Assembly: GCA_024291935.2 (NCBI GenBank) | Contig: CM044322.1 | Span: 72,407,405 to 72,471,404 of the forward strand | Source of the DNA: Okapia johnstoni | Taxonomy: Eukaryota; Chordata; Mammalia; Artiodactyla; Giraffidae | DNA: 64,000 bases | Reading direction: 5' to 3' | Shown: piece after piece, positions 12,206-23,739 of the stretch | Position numbering within the stretch: position 1 is the stretch's first letter | How the letters are laid out: each line of letters begins with the position of its first letter | Program-made: the position numbers and the translations under genes | Notes under the pieces: generated by a model | Databases searched by the model: none | What the model was told of the DNA's origin: nothing | What the model saw: the letters and a program-made list of their open reading frames with translations, nothing else

Positions 12206-14202
12206 TTTCAAAGTAATGGGGTCTCTTTCCCTTCAGCATGGCCAGAGGACAGCCGTTCCCTCCACTGAATGGTGATCCTTGCAGACGGTTACTTGGATTT
12301 CCACCAACTCTCCTACACAGAGCGAGTTCCCCCCCTTTCAGGCCTGTGAGACCACACTTAGGTCTCAAAATCAATTAATTAGAGAAGCCATAGATGCCCC
12401 CAGCCTTTTGGGGAATGTTCGCTCTGTCCCTCCCCCTCACTAACACTCGCTCCCATCCCTGAGCCTTTCTGCAGCAGCTGCGGGGGTGCTGACCAGGGAC
12501 ACTGCAGGCTGCTGTCCTCAGCTGGCTGTGGAGTCCCACTGTGACTCATGACTTCCCTTCCCAACCTTTGGTACCTGTCCCTTCCAGCTTCCCCCAGAGG
12601 CCCAATGAGTGGGGCTGGCCCCGGGGGAGGTGAAAGGGGAGCGCAGACCTTGTGGTTCAGTCTGTGCAAGCCCACCAGAGCAGACAGTTATTGGGCAGGA
12701 GGAGGGGATCTAAAAAGGGTGGGGAGGAGCCCTGCACACTGCCCCTGGGGGCCCAGGCAGGCGGATTAGCAGGTAGGAGGAAGCCTAAGCTCTTTGGAGC
12801 TACCTCGGGGGAAATTGCCTTCTGGAATGTTCCCTCATTACACAGCTGCCAGTGCTTACAAGAAGAGCAGGGGAGAGCTCACAGGAGGTCTTTCATGTCC
12901 CCTCAGGTGCTTGCTTCTACTCTGCAAAAGAGGTGGCCCGCTTGAGACACTCTGAAGCTGCTCCATCAGACAATACTTGTCCGGGAAGCCACACAGTACA
13001 TCTGCCCAGCTAACACTGCCAGAATCCTGGGCTCTGCAGTCCCACACACGTCTCCCTCAGGCCTCTGGTTCAGGTTCTCAAACTCTAGCTGCCTCTCACG
13101 TCCTGAAACAGTAGCAGATTCTTGGGTCTTGATCCCATGGGTCAAGATGTCTGTATTTCTAGTGAGCACCTCTCACCCTACCCTGCACCCAGGAGATTTC
13201 GAAGACCAACCATATTTGGAGACCCTCTCCTAGCCCATGCCCTTCTTGCCTTGGGATAGCACTCTGCATAATCGAAGAGCGATGAGCTGGGGAAATGGAG
13301 AAGGTCCACCCTATTTAAAAAATTCAGTTTCCCACTTCAATTTTCCCCTCCCTTGACTGATTAAGGAACTACATCTTTTTTCCTCTCCCATAGGGAGCCC
13401 TTGCCAATGTGGGATTATGCTGAAGTGGCTTTAAGAGAATTCTTTTCTGGCTGCCTGCCGAAAACAGAAATGAATACCCCCAGTGCTGGAATTAGTACCT
13501 TTAAGGGTTCGGAGTAGGGTTGCTTTCTTCTCTCTCTTTCCAAAAGAAAAGTGGTTTGGACTAGTGAGGCAGAGAAAGTCAGAGCTACTGGGAATACACT
13601 GTGCAGGTTAGAAAGCTGCTTTTTCTCTCTCCCATCCAGTTAAGTTCTAAAGAACGAAGAAATCTTTCCAGCCCCTGCCGTTGTTCATCCTGTTCCTGCT
13701 CTGCCTGGACTCACGACAGATGGTTTCTCTGGCTCTGCCACCTCGGTGGGAGGATGCACGTTCTCTTTGCTCTCGGGTGCAGCGTGCGCGCGCGCCTGTG
13801 TGTTCCTGCCAGGGTCTTGTCAGTGTGCGCTCTAGCTCTGCATGTCAAATGCCGTCAGAATGGAGGTGAATGGACAGGATGCCTTCACACTGTGTGTGTA
13901 TTCGTGTGTGTGCATGCGAAGTGAAAGTGCAGCATCTGCGTGGCATGTGTGTGTCCCTGTGACAGTGTGTGACAGAGCATCAAAGGTGCAGCAAAATGGG
14001 TTCTAGAGTAGAGTTTCTACGGGAACCCGATCTGCAGAAATACTGTGTGCAGCGTAACTGCTACAGTACACATCTGTACCGAGAAAGTTTAACTTTTGCA
14101 ACAAGCCAATTCATGGGTGCAGAATGATGAAGAGAAGGAAGAGGGTGGAGAAGAAATGAGGAAGACTGATTTGAGCTCCTTTGAAAGGAGAAAAATCTGG
14201 TA

Positions 14203-14253
14203 GAAGAAAGGAAGGAAGGAAGGAAAAAAGGAGGGTCAGAAGGAAGGAGGGAA
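14203..14253. repeat. GGAA/GGGA-rich simple repeat
   Basis: Tandem GGAA units followed by GGAGG-type purine runs lie just inside PRELP intron 1. The tract is a likely length-polymorphic microsatellite. Confidence 0.8.
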
Positions 14254-14344
14254 GAAGAGGACAGAGCCTGGATTAGGAACCTGGCGTGAATGGAGCGGGA
14301 AGGAGCTGGCTGGAGACCGGAGCTTTCCTTCTCCAGACGCTTAC

Positions 14345-14550
14345 CTGAACCACCTGCCTCTCCTCTCAGCTCTGGTTTGTCTCCGTCTAGGCGAGACTGC
14401 CTCTGCTCCCCCCACCCTCAGTGGAGCTGTGGCAGCAGAGAGCCAGCCAGAAGTTCTGGTCTCCCAGTGGTGTGTGCGTGCTTGTGTTTGCCTGACTCTT
14501 CCTCCACCAGATCCTATTGGGATAGGGAGGTTAGGTTAGGGGAGGGCCAG
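14345..14550 (-). other. PRELP: Predicted PRELP non-coding exon 1 (5' UTR)
   Basis: On the minus strand the sequence GGTGGTTCAG followed by GTAAGC makes a strong 5' splice site at 14345/14344. It is the best donor I see at about the distance (7.2 kb) I remember for intron 1 of human PRELP. The upstream end is not defined by the sequence; about 200 bp is assumed from the usual exon size and because a homopurine tract starts near 14550. No ATG-led conserved coding is seen. This is a prediction: the donor is visible, while the assignment to PRELP and the transcription start are inferred. Confidence 0.6.
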
Positions 14551-14662
14551 GATCATTGTAAGTAGGGAGGGGAGGAGGAAGGGAGGGAGGAAGAGAGGAA
14601 GGGAGGGAGGAGGGAAGAAGGGAGGAGGGAAGAGAGGGAGGGAGCTTGGGAGAGGAGGAATG
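14551..14662. promoter_or_regulatory. Homopurine (GGGA/GGAA) tract at the predicted PRELP promoter
   Basis: About 110 bases of almost pure purine on the plus strand (pyrimidine on the PRELP sense strand) lie immediately upstream of predicted exon 1. They include many GGAA cores (Ets-like) and GGGAGG blocks (Sp-like). Positions 14604-14630 form a perfect 27-nt mirror repeat. I see no TATA box at the expected distance, so a TATA-less CT-rich promoter is the simplest reading. Confidence 0.45.
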
Positions 14663-15845
14663 ACAACAATAAAGTCTTTATTTGGCAGCCAAAATCCCAA
14701 AGACTCCATCCACACACCATGCCCACTAACGGACCCGTTTTTAATAACATTTCCTTCTGCTGCTGCTGCTTCTGGGAGGGAGGTTGTTTGACCCATGTTT
14801 GGAAAACAGGCCAAATTAACAGAAGAAAAGGAATGAAAGCAACCTCTGTGCAGGCGAGAACTGGATGGCTGGGTCTAGCACCAGAGTCTTGCATTCCTCC
14901 TCCTGACAATTGCCTTGCTTCTGATGCCCCTCACTCCTCTGCTCTTGAATTCCCAAATGTGAGGGGTGGGGATGTGTTTTCTGAGCAGTAACGGTCCTTC
15001 CCTAGGTCACCTTCTCTAGGAGGTTGCTAGGGGAATGGAGTCCTTCTCTGTGTGAGCTAGCATGGGAGATAGCCTTGGTTTGGCTGCCAGGGGCTCTGAG
15101 GACCAGAGAGGGAAAAGTCTGGCCTGGGACTGCACTGCAAAGGTAAGGCAGAATAAAGATTTTATGTGAGACCTAAAGTTACTGTCCATGTGGACAATGT
15201 CAGTGTCTTCTTTCAGCTTCTCCATGTATATCACACTCAGGAGAGATTTGGTTCAATGTGGTAACATTTCCATAGAGTCAGGACCTGCTCACACTTCCCA
15301 CCCAGGCTGAAATCTCATCTCCAGAGCTCACTGCTTATTTGATCTGCTCAGCAACTGCTGCTTGATTATATGCAGTGAGTGCTTGAAGCAAGAGAAGAAA
15401 GGGCATGATTGTGTATGATGCTTTCCACAGGGAGGTGGCTCAGGCTCCCACCTCTCCATGGCCCTGCCTGGAGACTGCTGGGAAGTCGTGGTGTGGCCTG
15501 GGGCAGTTTTGGCTCAGACTGGCTCCTGGTCGTCAAGCCCACTAGGGCTGGATCTGGAGCAGACCCTCACCCCTCATCAACTGAGGCTCCCAGCCTAGGG
15601 TGGCTGGGGGTCTGGGCAAATGCACAACAGGGAGGAACTGCGGGGGACCTATGGTTGCTTATCCCACCGCCCAGCCTGGGGGGTCTGGGTCACCTGGGGT
15701 GAGTGGCTCCTGGTGGGTAGAGGCAGCATCTTGCTCATCATGGTGTAAGCCACAGCACCCTTCTGGGGCTTGGCACACCCTCAGTGCTCAGTACAAGTCT
15801 GTTTCATCACATTTAAGAGGGTTGAACAAGGAAATTCTCTGTCAC
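14663..15845. other. PRELP upstream region; no gene or clear repeat
   Basis: The only features I note are a short palindrome at 14668-14682 and a (CTG)-like run near 14758. No coding signature is seen on either strand. Confidence 0.5.
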
Positions 15846-15849
15846 TCTC

Positions 15850-16075
15850 TTTAAAAAAAAGTTTGAAAAGCTAATACCGTCCCTTGATTCAAATTCCAAA
15901 CGGTACAAAAGATTGCACCAGGGAAAAGTCTTCTCCCCACTCTGTTTCTCCATCACCCGGTTTCCTTCAGGACACAATTGGCATACCAGTTTCTTGTGTC
16001 TTACCAGCTTTATTTAATGCACATGTTAGCAGTAAGTACAAGCAACTACACATTTTTATTTTTGCTCTGTAGGAT
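15850..16075. mobile_element. Possible L1-derived fragment
   Basis: The order 'AAACGGTACAAAAGATTGCA', 'GGAAAAGTCTTCTCCCCACT', 'CAGTTTCTTGTGTC' and 'GCACATG...TTTTTATTTTTGC' resembles a common diverged mammalian L1 3' segment in antisense. Family and orientation are uncertain. Confidence 0.4.
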
Positions 16076-16194
16076 AGCTCTATGATCGCTCATATTGGTA
16101 CCTAAGGCTCTCCCTCACTCTCTGCTCCATAGCTATCTGAGCAGCCCCTCCTGATGGACACTTGGGCTTGTGGCCCCCTCCTGGCCCATTTTTA

Positions 16195-16330
16195 AGGTAA
16201 GCAGTGATGGGCTTGGAGTCTCACACACTTGGGTCCAGCTGTGGCTCTGCCTCCTTTCCATGCTGGCTAAGTGGCCTTAGGCTACTCATTTGCCCTTTCT
16301 GAGCCTCACTTTTCTCATCTGCATGTACCA
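16195..16330 (+). repeat. MIR fragment
   Basis: GTGGCTCTGCCTCCTTTCCA, then AGTGGCCTTAGGC and TTTCTGAGCCTCACTTTTCT, follow the MIR core order. Confidence 0.6.
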
Positions 16331-17225
16331 GGTATCATTTGCTGTCTATTGACTGGATAGTTCAATTACTCTATAATTTAAACTTTCCTCTAAAAATTAA
16401 CTTCATTTCTGAATTTGAGTCCTCCTATCGCTGGTGCAGTGGAAAACTCCATCTCAGTTCTTGGTTGTCCCTCCCCCTGGGGTTGTCCAGTCAGGAGGCA
16501 GTTAGCATTTCCCCTCCAGTGCTGCAGGACACTCCCTTTGTCCTGGAAGGCCCCTTTAGCCTAGCAGACCTCTGACACTTTCTAAGGCTGTGTGCCCAGA
16601 ACAGAAACCTTCCACAGAGCAGTTATTTCCTTTCTGGAGACAGGCTGGCTCCTGGCACGTTGCCAGGGGCTCAGGCCCCCACAGACCCCACATTCTCCCC
16701 TGGCTTGGCGCCAACCAGGGCTCATTTCTTCTCAGAGAAGAAGCTTTCTAGTCCTCCTTATTTCTGGCCATGACACTGTACATATGTTCAGAAACTTCCC
16801 AGGGCTCTGGATTGTAGAAAATGAAACCAAGCAACTCATATGCTCTTTCTCCCCTAGCACAGATCTGACCCTCACCTGTCAACCAAAGGGAGGGTCAAAG
16901 ACAGGGAGGGGAGAAGTGAGCCATGTCTGCAGCCACACAGGGAGCACTGTTGTGCTAGAGGACCCTGAAAGCCCTTTCCACTCATTGTCCGTGATCCTGT
17001 CTAGAGGATTTGTGGGCCAGCTGAGCAGTCTTGCTACATCATCAGCTGGTGTGAACAGACAGTACTGGCCAGGGGGCTACTCAATCAGCATCACCTCCAG
17101 AGTTCTTCAGGTCCTCAACAAGCCAGGTACAGGGGAGTGGTAATGGCATTCTGGCTTCCAAGGAGAGGTTCTCGAAGGTTCTCGGATGCGTACCCTCCAA
17201 TTACATCATCCTGGAATTCCAGTCT

Positions 17226-18248
17226 CAGTTCAGTTCAGTTTAGTTGCTCAGCTGTGTCCGACTTGTTGTGATCCCATGAACTGCAGCACACCAGGCTTCC
17301 CTGTCCATCACCATCTCACGGAGTTTACTCAAAACTCATGTCCATCGAGTTGGTGACGCCATCCAACCAACTCATCCTCTGTTTTCCCCTTCTCCTCCCA
17401 CCTTCAATCTTACCCAGCATCAGGGTCTTTTCAAATGAGTCAGTTCTTCGCATCAGGTGGCCAAAGTATTAGAGTTTCAGCTTCAACATCAGTCCTTCCA
17501 TTGAATATTGAGGACTGATTTCCTTTAGGATGGACTGGTTGGATCTCCTTGCAGTCCAAGGGATTCTCAAGAGTCTTCTCCAACACCACAGTTCAAAAGC
17601 ATCAATTCTTTGATGCTCAGCTTTCTTTATAGTCTAACTCTTACATCCATACATGACCACTGGAAAAACCACAGCCTTGACTAGACTGACCTTTGTTGGT
17701 AAAGTAATGTCTCTGCTTTTTAATATGCTGTCTAGGTTGGTCATAACTTTCCTTCCAAGGAATAAGTGTCTTTTAATTTCATGGCTGCAGTCATCATCTG
17801 CAGTCATTTTGGAGCCCCCCAAAATAAAGTCTGACACTGTTTCCACCGTTTCCCATCTATTTGCCATGAACTGATGGGACCGGATGCCATGATCTTAGTT
17901 TTATGAATGTTGAGCTTTAAGCCAACGTTTTCACTCTCCTCTTTCACTTTCATCAAGAGGCTCTTTAGTTCTTCTTTGCTTTCTGCCATGAGGGTGGTGT
18001 CATCTGCATATCTGAGGTTATGGATATTTCTCCTGGCAATCTTGATTCCAGCTTGTGCTTCCTCCGGCCCAGCGTTTCTCATGATGTACTCTGCATATAA
18101 GTTAAATAAGCAGGGTGACAATATACAGCCTTGATGTACTCCTTTTCCTGTTTGGAACCAGTCTGTTGTGCCATGTCCAGTTCTAACTGTTGCTTCCTGA
18201 CCTGCATACAGATTTCTCAAGAGGCAGGCCAGGTGATCTGATATTCCA
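17226..18248 (-). mobile_element. BovB LINE fragment A (RT C-terminal part to 3' end)
   Basis: Plus-strand AGTTCAGTTCAGTTTAGTTG at the low end is the reverse complement of the BovB 3' end. The minus-strand reading frame 18220-17804 encodes reverse-transcriptase core residues, including a YADDT catalytic box and the KVGLKLN-like motif (here NVGLKLN). A frameshift near 17850 moves the reading into 17867-17634. The copy is 5'-truncated within the RT at 18248 and is dead. Motif VHQGCILSPCLFNLYAEYIM marks the RT finger/palm region. Confidence 0.93.
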
Positions 18249-18584
18249 GTTTAACTTAATATTTATGTAAAATTGCCTTTTTCAAGTCACAACACCTGGA
18301 TCTAATGTCCAGCTTTCAGGTATAATTTTGATAAGGCACCGATGGCATCCTCCTCCATGCAATAGTACATTGGCGTATTGGGTAATAACACTGCCTTACA
18401 TAGGCATAGTCACACTGAAGCCATATGATTATGACATGTGGACATATGTGGTTAATTATGTGCCATGTTGCAAAGTTCAAAAGGACAGGAGCAACTCAGG
18501 CCAACCTGGTACTACCGCACATGACCTTGGGCATCCTTATATCCACATGTGCACCACACATCTTCTTTAACGTGAATAACAACA

Positions 18585-18800
18585 ATAGTAATAGCTAAAG
18601 CTCACTGAGGTGATTATATGTCAGCCTTCTTCCCAGCCTTCTACTTGAACAACTCTTCAGTCCTCATACAGCTCCATGATGCAGTACTGCTGAAATACCA
18701 TCTAACAGGTGAGTAACAGAGGCATAGACAGTTCATGTGCCCAAAGTCACATGGCTATAACGGCAGAGGTAAGATTGGAATCCAGTTTGTTCTGCTTCCA
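18585..18800 (-). repeat. MIR fragment
   Basis: AATAGCTAAAGCTCACTGAG, then GTGCCCAAAGTCACATGGCT and GATTGGAATCCAGTTTGTTC, follow the reverse complement of MIR. Confidence 0.6.
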
Positions 18801-19244
18801 GTGTCCTTGTTCATGTTTATCTATCCTGTTGTGATGAATAAAATGGAAATTCTTTAAAATGATCTCTAAATCCATGTAGCTGGTGTCCTTAGGTAATTTC
18901 AATAAATGCAAGTTTAACTATCATCACTTTTTTTTTTCTGATGTGGAAAAGAAGTGCTCAAACTTGAAACTGTTGAGAACCACAGATTTAGGCCCCGGTT
19001 TTCATTCCTAAAATACAGAATGACTCTCAGCTCCTCTCTTCCTCACCCCTCATTGTGAGATTGTATGGACTGCTCAAGTTCTGTCAGTTCCATTTCCTTA
19101 GGGCTTTTGTAGCTTCCCCCCTCACCTGCCACAGCCCTGCACCACCATCGGAACTGCTGATTGAGTCTTCCTGCCTTGCCCCTCTACCTGGATCTTCCTA
19201 AGGCACAGATCTGACCAGGTCACCTTTTGGTGGCTAACCCCAAA

Positions 19245-19385
19245 ACTCTGGTTCTCAGCCCATGGTGCAGGTCAGATTCTCCAGAGAGTTCTTAAAAGTT
19301 CCTGAGGCCCCCCCATTAGACAAGCTGATTTAAGTAGATCTGTATTTTTAAAGGCTGCTGCCACCAGAGGTTTGGACCCATGCCT
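19245..19385. mobile_element. Possible hAT-Charlie MITE remnant
   Basis: GGTTCTCAGCCCATGGTGCA, TTAAAAGTTCCTGAGGC and CTGTATTTTTAAAGGCTGCT match the spacing of a familiar non-autonomous hAT element. It is diverged. Confidence 0.35.
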
Positions 19386-19924
19386 TTGGTGGAGCTCTGA
19401 CTCCTGCTTACTTCTCTAGCCCCGTTTCTCAAACTCTCGACCCCAGACCGGTGCCTGTCTCACAGCACCCAGAGTCCTGCAGGCGGTCCCGCGTCTCCAC
19501 ACCTTCCCTCTCTGCCCCCACAGCTGCTGCTCCTCTAGGATACTCTCCCAATAGCACTTTCCTCTCCACCCCATGAGCCATGAGCACTCTGTCCTCATGT
19601 TCCAGTGACTCCCTGGTGTGTGCCCAGTCTGGAACCTGTGCCACTTCCTTGTCCTCTGCCTGCTCTGCCAGGCCCCCAGAGGCTTGTGTCAGATCTGATT
19701 CCAACTTGAAGCACTGAGCCCTGGCACCCTTCTGACACACAGTAGGTGTCAGTTCCCTGAACCCTGGCCTCAGTATAATCTGGCAGCCGGCCAGAAGCAC
19801 TAGAATACTTTCTCCTCTTCTGTGTTTGCCCAAGCCATGCAAAACCCTCCTCCTGGGTGTGTTTTTCAGCAGCCCTCTCATTTTCTAATCTATTTTCCAT
19901 GACCCGTAAGTGTGTTATTTTCCC

Positions 19925-20420
19925 AAACACAAACTTAATCATGTAATCCCTTTGCTTGAAATTCTGTAGTGTCTATCAGTTGTTTACAGAACAAAGTTCA
20001 AATGCCGTAGCATGATACTTGAGGCCCTGCAGTTTGACCTGGCTTTGTTGCCATTGTGATTTCCTTCCATAATTCCTACAGAACTTGAGAGCCAGATTCA
20101 TGAGGTCATGTATTCCCGGGTTTTCATGTCTCTAAGCTTTTGCCCAGTCTATGTTCAAATGTACTTCTTCCTTATTCTCCATTTGGGGCACTCGTATTCA
20201 CCCTGTAAGGCCCAAAGCAAATGTCACCTCCTGTATGATGCTTTCCCTGATTGCCACAGGCAGAGTGAACTTGCTCGTGTTCGTGCTTCCCTGGGCCACA
20301 GCTCTATCACTGCACTTACTGCACAGTACAGTTATTGTTCCTTTCCCAGTCTACCTCTTTTGTGTGATTGGAGGGTCTCCAAAGCAGGAATTCAGCTCCT
20401 GACAAAGGACCTTGAAAGAG
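19925..20420 (+). mobile_element. L2 LINE fragment
   Basis: Ordered matches include TGTAATCCCTTTGCTTGAAA, TGAGGCCCTGCAGTTTGACC, GCAAATGTCACCTCCTGTAT and TTTCCCTGATTGCCAC, as in the L2 3' end. Confidence 0.55.
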
Positions 20421-20424
20421 GAGT

Positions 20425-20557
20425 AATAATGGCCAGAATAGCTAACCCTCTCAAGAGCTCACTATGTGCTTTGCATTTACTTTATAGTGCATTAGCTCAT
20501 TTAATCTTCATAACAACCACAGGAATAGGTACTACTATTATTATCCTCATTTTACAG
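20425..20557 (-). repeat. MIR, part 1 (interrupted by a SINE)
   Basis: GCTCACTATGTGCTTTGCAT, CATTAGCTCATTTAATCTTC and TATTATCCTCATTTTACAG follow reverse-complement MIR. The element resumes at 20765. Confidence 0.75.
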
Positions 20558-20764
20558 AGCGGCTCAGATGGTAAAGAATCTTCCTGCAATGTGGAAGACC
20601 CAGGTTCGATGCCTGGGTAAGGAAGATCCCCTGGAGAAGGAAACGGCAATCCATTCCTGTATTCTTGCCTGAGAAATCCCACAGATAGAGAAGCCTGGTG
20701 TGCTACAGTCCATGGGGTCACAAAGAGTGGGATATGACTGAGTGACTAACACTTTCACTTTTCA
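20558..20764 (+). mobile_element. Bov-tA SINE inserted in a MIR
   Basis: The copy begins slightly inside the usual head (GCGGCTCAGATGGTAAAG) and runs through GACTGAGTGACTAACACTTT. It is flanked by TACAG at 20553-20557 and 20765-20769, a possible 5-bp target-site duplication. Confidence 0.9.
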
Positions 20765-20815
20765 TACAGTTTCTAAGTGTCAGAGTTGGGATTTGAACCC
20801 AGGCAGCCTAGGTCC
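20765..20815 (-). repeat. MIR, part 2
   Basis: AGAGTTGGGATTTGAACCCA is the MIR 5' region in reverse. About 60 bp of MIR expected between the two parts is missing. Confidence 0.6.
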
Positions 20816-20877
20816 TTGCCGTCTACACTATACTGATAATGTTTGCTGAACAAATGAATGGTTATCTTCAGTGAGCT

Positions 20878-20902
20878 TTGTGTGTATGTGTGTGTGTATG
20901 GG
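20878..20902 (+). repeat. (TG)n microsatellite, imperfect
   Basis: An interrupted TG run (TGTGTGTATGTGTGTGTGTA) is visible. Confidence 0.8.
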
Positions 20903-20904
20903 GG

Positions 20905-23735
20905 CGGTATTAGTTAACAAAACAGGATGTGACTGGACTCCTACCCACACTACTCCTGGTGTCAGGCTGAGTTGGAACCCTGGTCTCATGAGACCTGGTC
21001 TGTGGCTTTTACTGAGATAGAGCTGTTGTTTTTTTTCCAACAGGTGATACAATGATCACGCACTCCTCTTGTTACACGCATTAGCTTCAGCCTTCTTTCT
21101 TTTTACTTTTCTTATATTCTGCTCTGCTTGCCCAGTCTGGAAAAACGTCTGGTTGGCCTGCAGCTCAGGGAAAGGTGCCCTATCTCCCTCTCGCCTCCTG
21201 GGCCCCCTCTACCAGCCTCTGGGGCAGAGCCCCGGCCTCACTCATGGCCAGATCGCAGGGCTCAGGGGCTGAGCCATGTGGCTGCCCACCCAAGCTCCCT
21301 CCTGATTCTGGCGCCACTGGAGGGGAAAGACCCAACCAGGAGCAAAGACAAGCCATTGTTCTCAGTTCCAGAGTTCTCCTTTCTCAGCCCGCAACGTTCA
21401 GAAGTGCTACCAAGTGCTACGGTGGGATGTCGCAGTGCTGGGTACATGCTCTCCCGCCCACTGCCTGAGGCTCCTGCCGCCTTAGTAGCTGCTGACACAG
21501 CCGGCAGACTGAAGCAGAGGGAGAGAGCACCTTTGCAGCTGCCTTGGGCCTCAGCTTGCTTCTCCAAAGCAGAGCCACCAGGCTGCCCCGGAGCCTGTGT
21601 CAGAGCTCCCTTCCTGTGGGGATAGCGGCCTGCCCGGGAGCCCCTCTGCGCTGCATTCCCCTTTCTTCTGTCCGCATGTGCCTGCCTGGGGTTTGTTCTT
21701 GGATCTCCTTTGTCTGCTCTTCATCTCCCAGTCATTGCCCAGGGAGGGTAGCCGGAGACTGTTGGGCCTATTTGAAGTGTTCCATGGATTCTCAGTCTAA
21801 ACTGACAATTGGATTTTCCCCCAGACAAGGGGTGTCTGCCCATCAGATCGGCATTTCCCAATACTTTTTGTGCTGAGCTCTTGAAGGGATTCTCCCAGTC
21901 GAATGGTGAATGCCAGAGACACTGTGTGAAGACTCCACCGTGGATGCTCTTTCTTAGAGGCACTCTGGGGGTGGTACTAGGGGCTATATGGCAAGACCCC
22001 AGAGACTCCAAACCATGGCTTCTTGATGCTCCTTCCCCTGTATGGCCCTGGAAGCCACCCCTCATGGCTCTTGGGACCTCAGGACCTGCAGTCCTACCCC
22101 ATAAGGCTGTCCTGAGGACAGAGCAGGGCTTTCAGGCTGGAAACAGTGATGTTAACGGTGGAGCATTCCATCTTGGCCCACCCTAGGTGTGGGGAATTTT
22201 TAGGCCTAGTTGAGCCAAGCCACAAAATGAAGGCAAAAAGGCAAAACATGTTTTGGAAGGTGGCTGGCAGCCCCTACTGTCTGCTCCATGGGCCAGGGCT
22301 CAGTGAGAGGCTGTGGAGTTAGCAAAGTGGTGTGGGCAGCTGTGGGGAGGCAGTCTGGGGTCGTGGTGGCTCTGCCTTCACTGGATACCCCCAGAAATGA
22401 GGACTCTCCCCCCCACCTTACCTTCATCCTCCCAGTCTCCATTAGCCTAGCACTTTAAGTTTAAATGACCTGATGGGGAAGTTCTTCTTTCAGTCTACCT
22501 TGCCTCTCTCACGCTTGAATTCAGGCTCCTTTTTTGTATTCAGACAGAGAAGTCTCCACCCACCTGAGCTGGAACTTAGATTTGAAGAGAGCCTTGGGTT
22601 CTGGAGATAGGTGCTGGGTAACAGTGGTGTCATTAGCACTATTATGTCATGAACATGGCTTGTCTGTCTGCTGCTTCTGAATATAGTAGCTCTCTGGGCA
22701 GGCCGCCACCTCCCTGCTGTTTGTTCTGGGGAGAGGAGGAAAGAGGGGAGAAGGTGGCGTGGGGAGGAGGGGCGGAGGAGGAAGGCAGGGCTCCCGGGGC
22801 GGGGGGGGGGGGGCAGCTAGGCCCCACCCTTAGCCTGCAGTTGGATATTCCCCCGAAAGAGGCTGTGTCACCCATCAGACTGGCCTTTATGAACCTGACT
22901 TATGATGGTCGCCTCCGGTGGAGGCACAAGGGTGATATGGTCCATGAAGCCGGCACAGTGGATTTCTTGTCAGGAGGCCCTTTCCCTCCCTTCTGTCTCC
23001 TCTAGGCCCCCTCCCTTTCCCCCATCCATCCGTTCCCTCTCCCTTTCTTCTTCAGACGGCTCACTTAATTCTCCATTCTGCCTTGGCTTCCTTCCTCCAG
23101 CCTTGGGCCCCCCCTGTGACTGAGTTCAGGGAGGGGATATGAAATTCATTAGCCTCCACATTGCTGCGGGATGAAGTCACCCTAGCCTCTCCCCTCCACC
23201 AAGCCCTCCCGGAGCCTTGGCGCCCTGCAGCTAGGCCAGGATTCTCCTGACCCTTCAGTGCGGCCCCTGGGCAGCCTTGATTCCCCCAGGTCCCTGGGAC
23301 CCAGAGCTGATCCCTTCCCTGACCCAGGCCCGTGCTGGGGAGTTGGAGGTGGGTCCGGGCCCTCTCTCTACAGCCTCTCTCTATCAAGCTTCACCCCGCC
23401 CTCTGGCCCCACTTCTGGCCTCTCTGCCCAGCGCTGGGCCCTTTCTCCTGCTCCCCCACCCCAGCTTATCTCTGGTGCTCTTGCTACCTTCCTGTCAGGG
23501 TTCCTGTGCCAGCCCTGTCATCTTCCTGCACTTTCTGGTCTCTCTCTCCTCACTTTCACCCCCTTGTCTGATGCCTGTTGCCCTTGCACATGTGTGCTAA
23601 GTCACGTCTGACTGCAACCCTGTGGTCTGCAGCCTGCCTTACAAAGGTCTCAAAACTGCCCTCAGAGGGTTTAAGTTACTCCAGGTTCCCCTTGAGATGA
23701 AAAGCTCTATGAAGGCTTACAGTGTATACCAGCAC
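20905..23735. other. Intergenic sequence without recognised genes or clear repeats
   Basis: Several GC-rich open frames occur (for example 21128-21625 and 23258-23611 on plus), but they overlap in competing frames and show no family motif. A G-rich stretch at 22730-22815 ends in 13 consecutive G. Confidence 0.5.
22730..22815 (+). repeat. G-rich low-complexity tract with a 13-G run
   Basis: GGGG blocks at 22744, 22761, 22769 and 22795 precede the run at 22801-22813. It has G-quadruplex potential on the plus strand. Confidence 0.75.
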
Positions 23736-23739
23736 CATG

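Larger units (their letters stand above)
7143..14344 (-). other. PRELP: PRELP intron 1
   Basis: This interval of about 7.2 kb runs from the predicted exon 1 donor to the exon 2 acceptor. It holds an old L1 3'-end fragment (8064-8330), MIR pieces, a GGAA-rich tract just inside the donor (14203-14253) and a short alternating GCGCGC run near 13781-13795. No internal exon is supported. Apart from one short MIR-like piece the region 8340-10650 shows no clear repeat. Confidence 0.6.

Noticed and set aside
16592..17143. A 183-residue plus-strand open frame
   Set aside because: No family resemblance and no exon-like boundaries; it looks like chance in a GC-moderate stretch.
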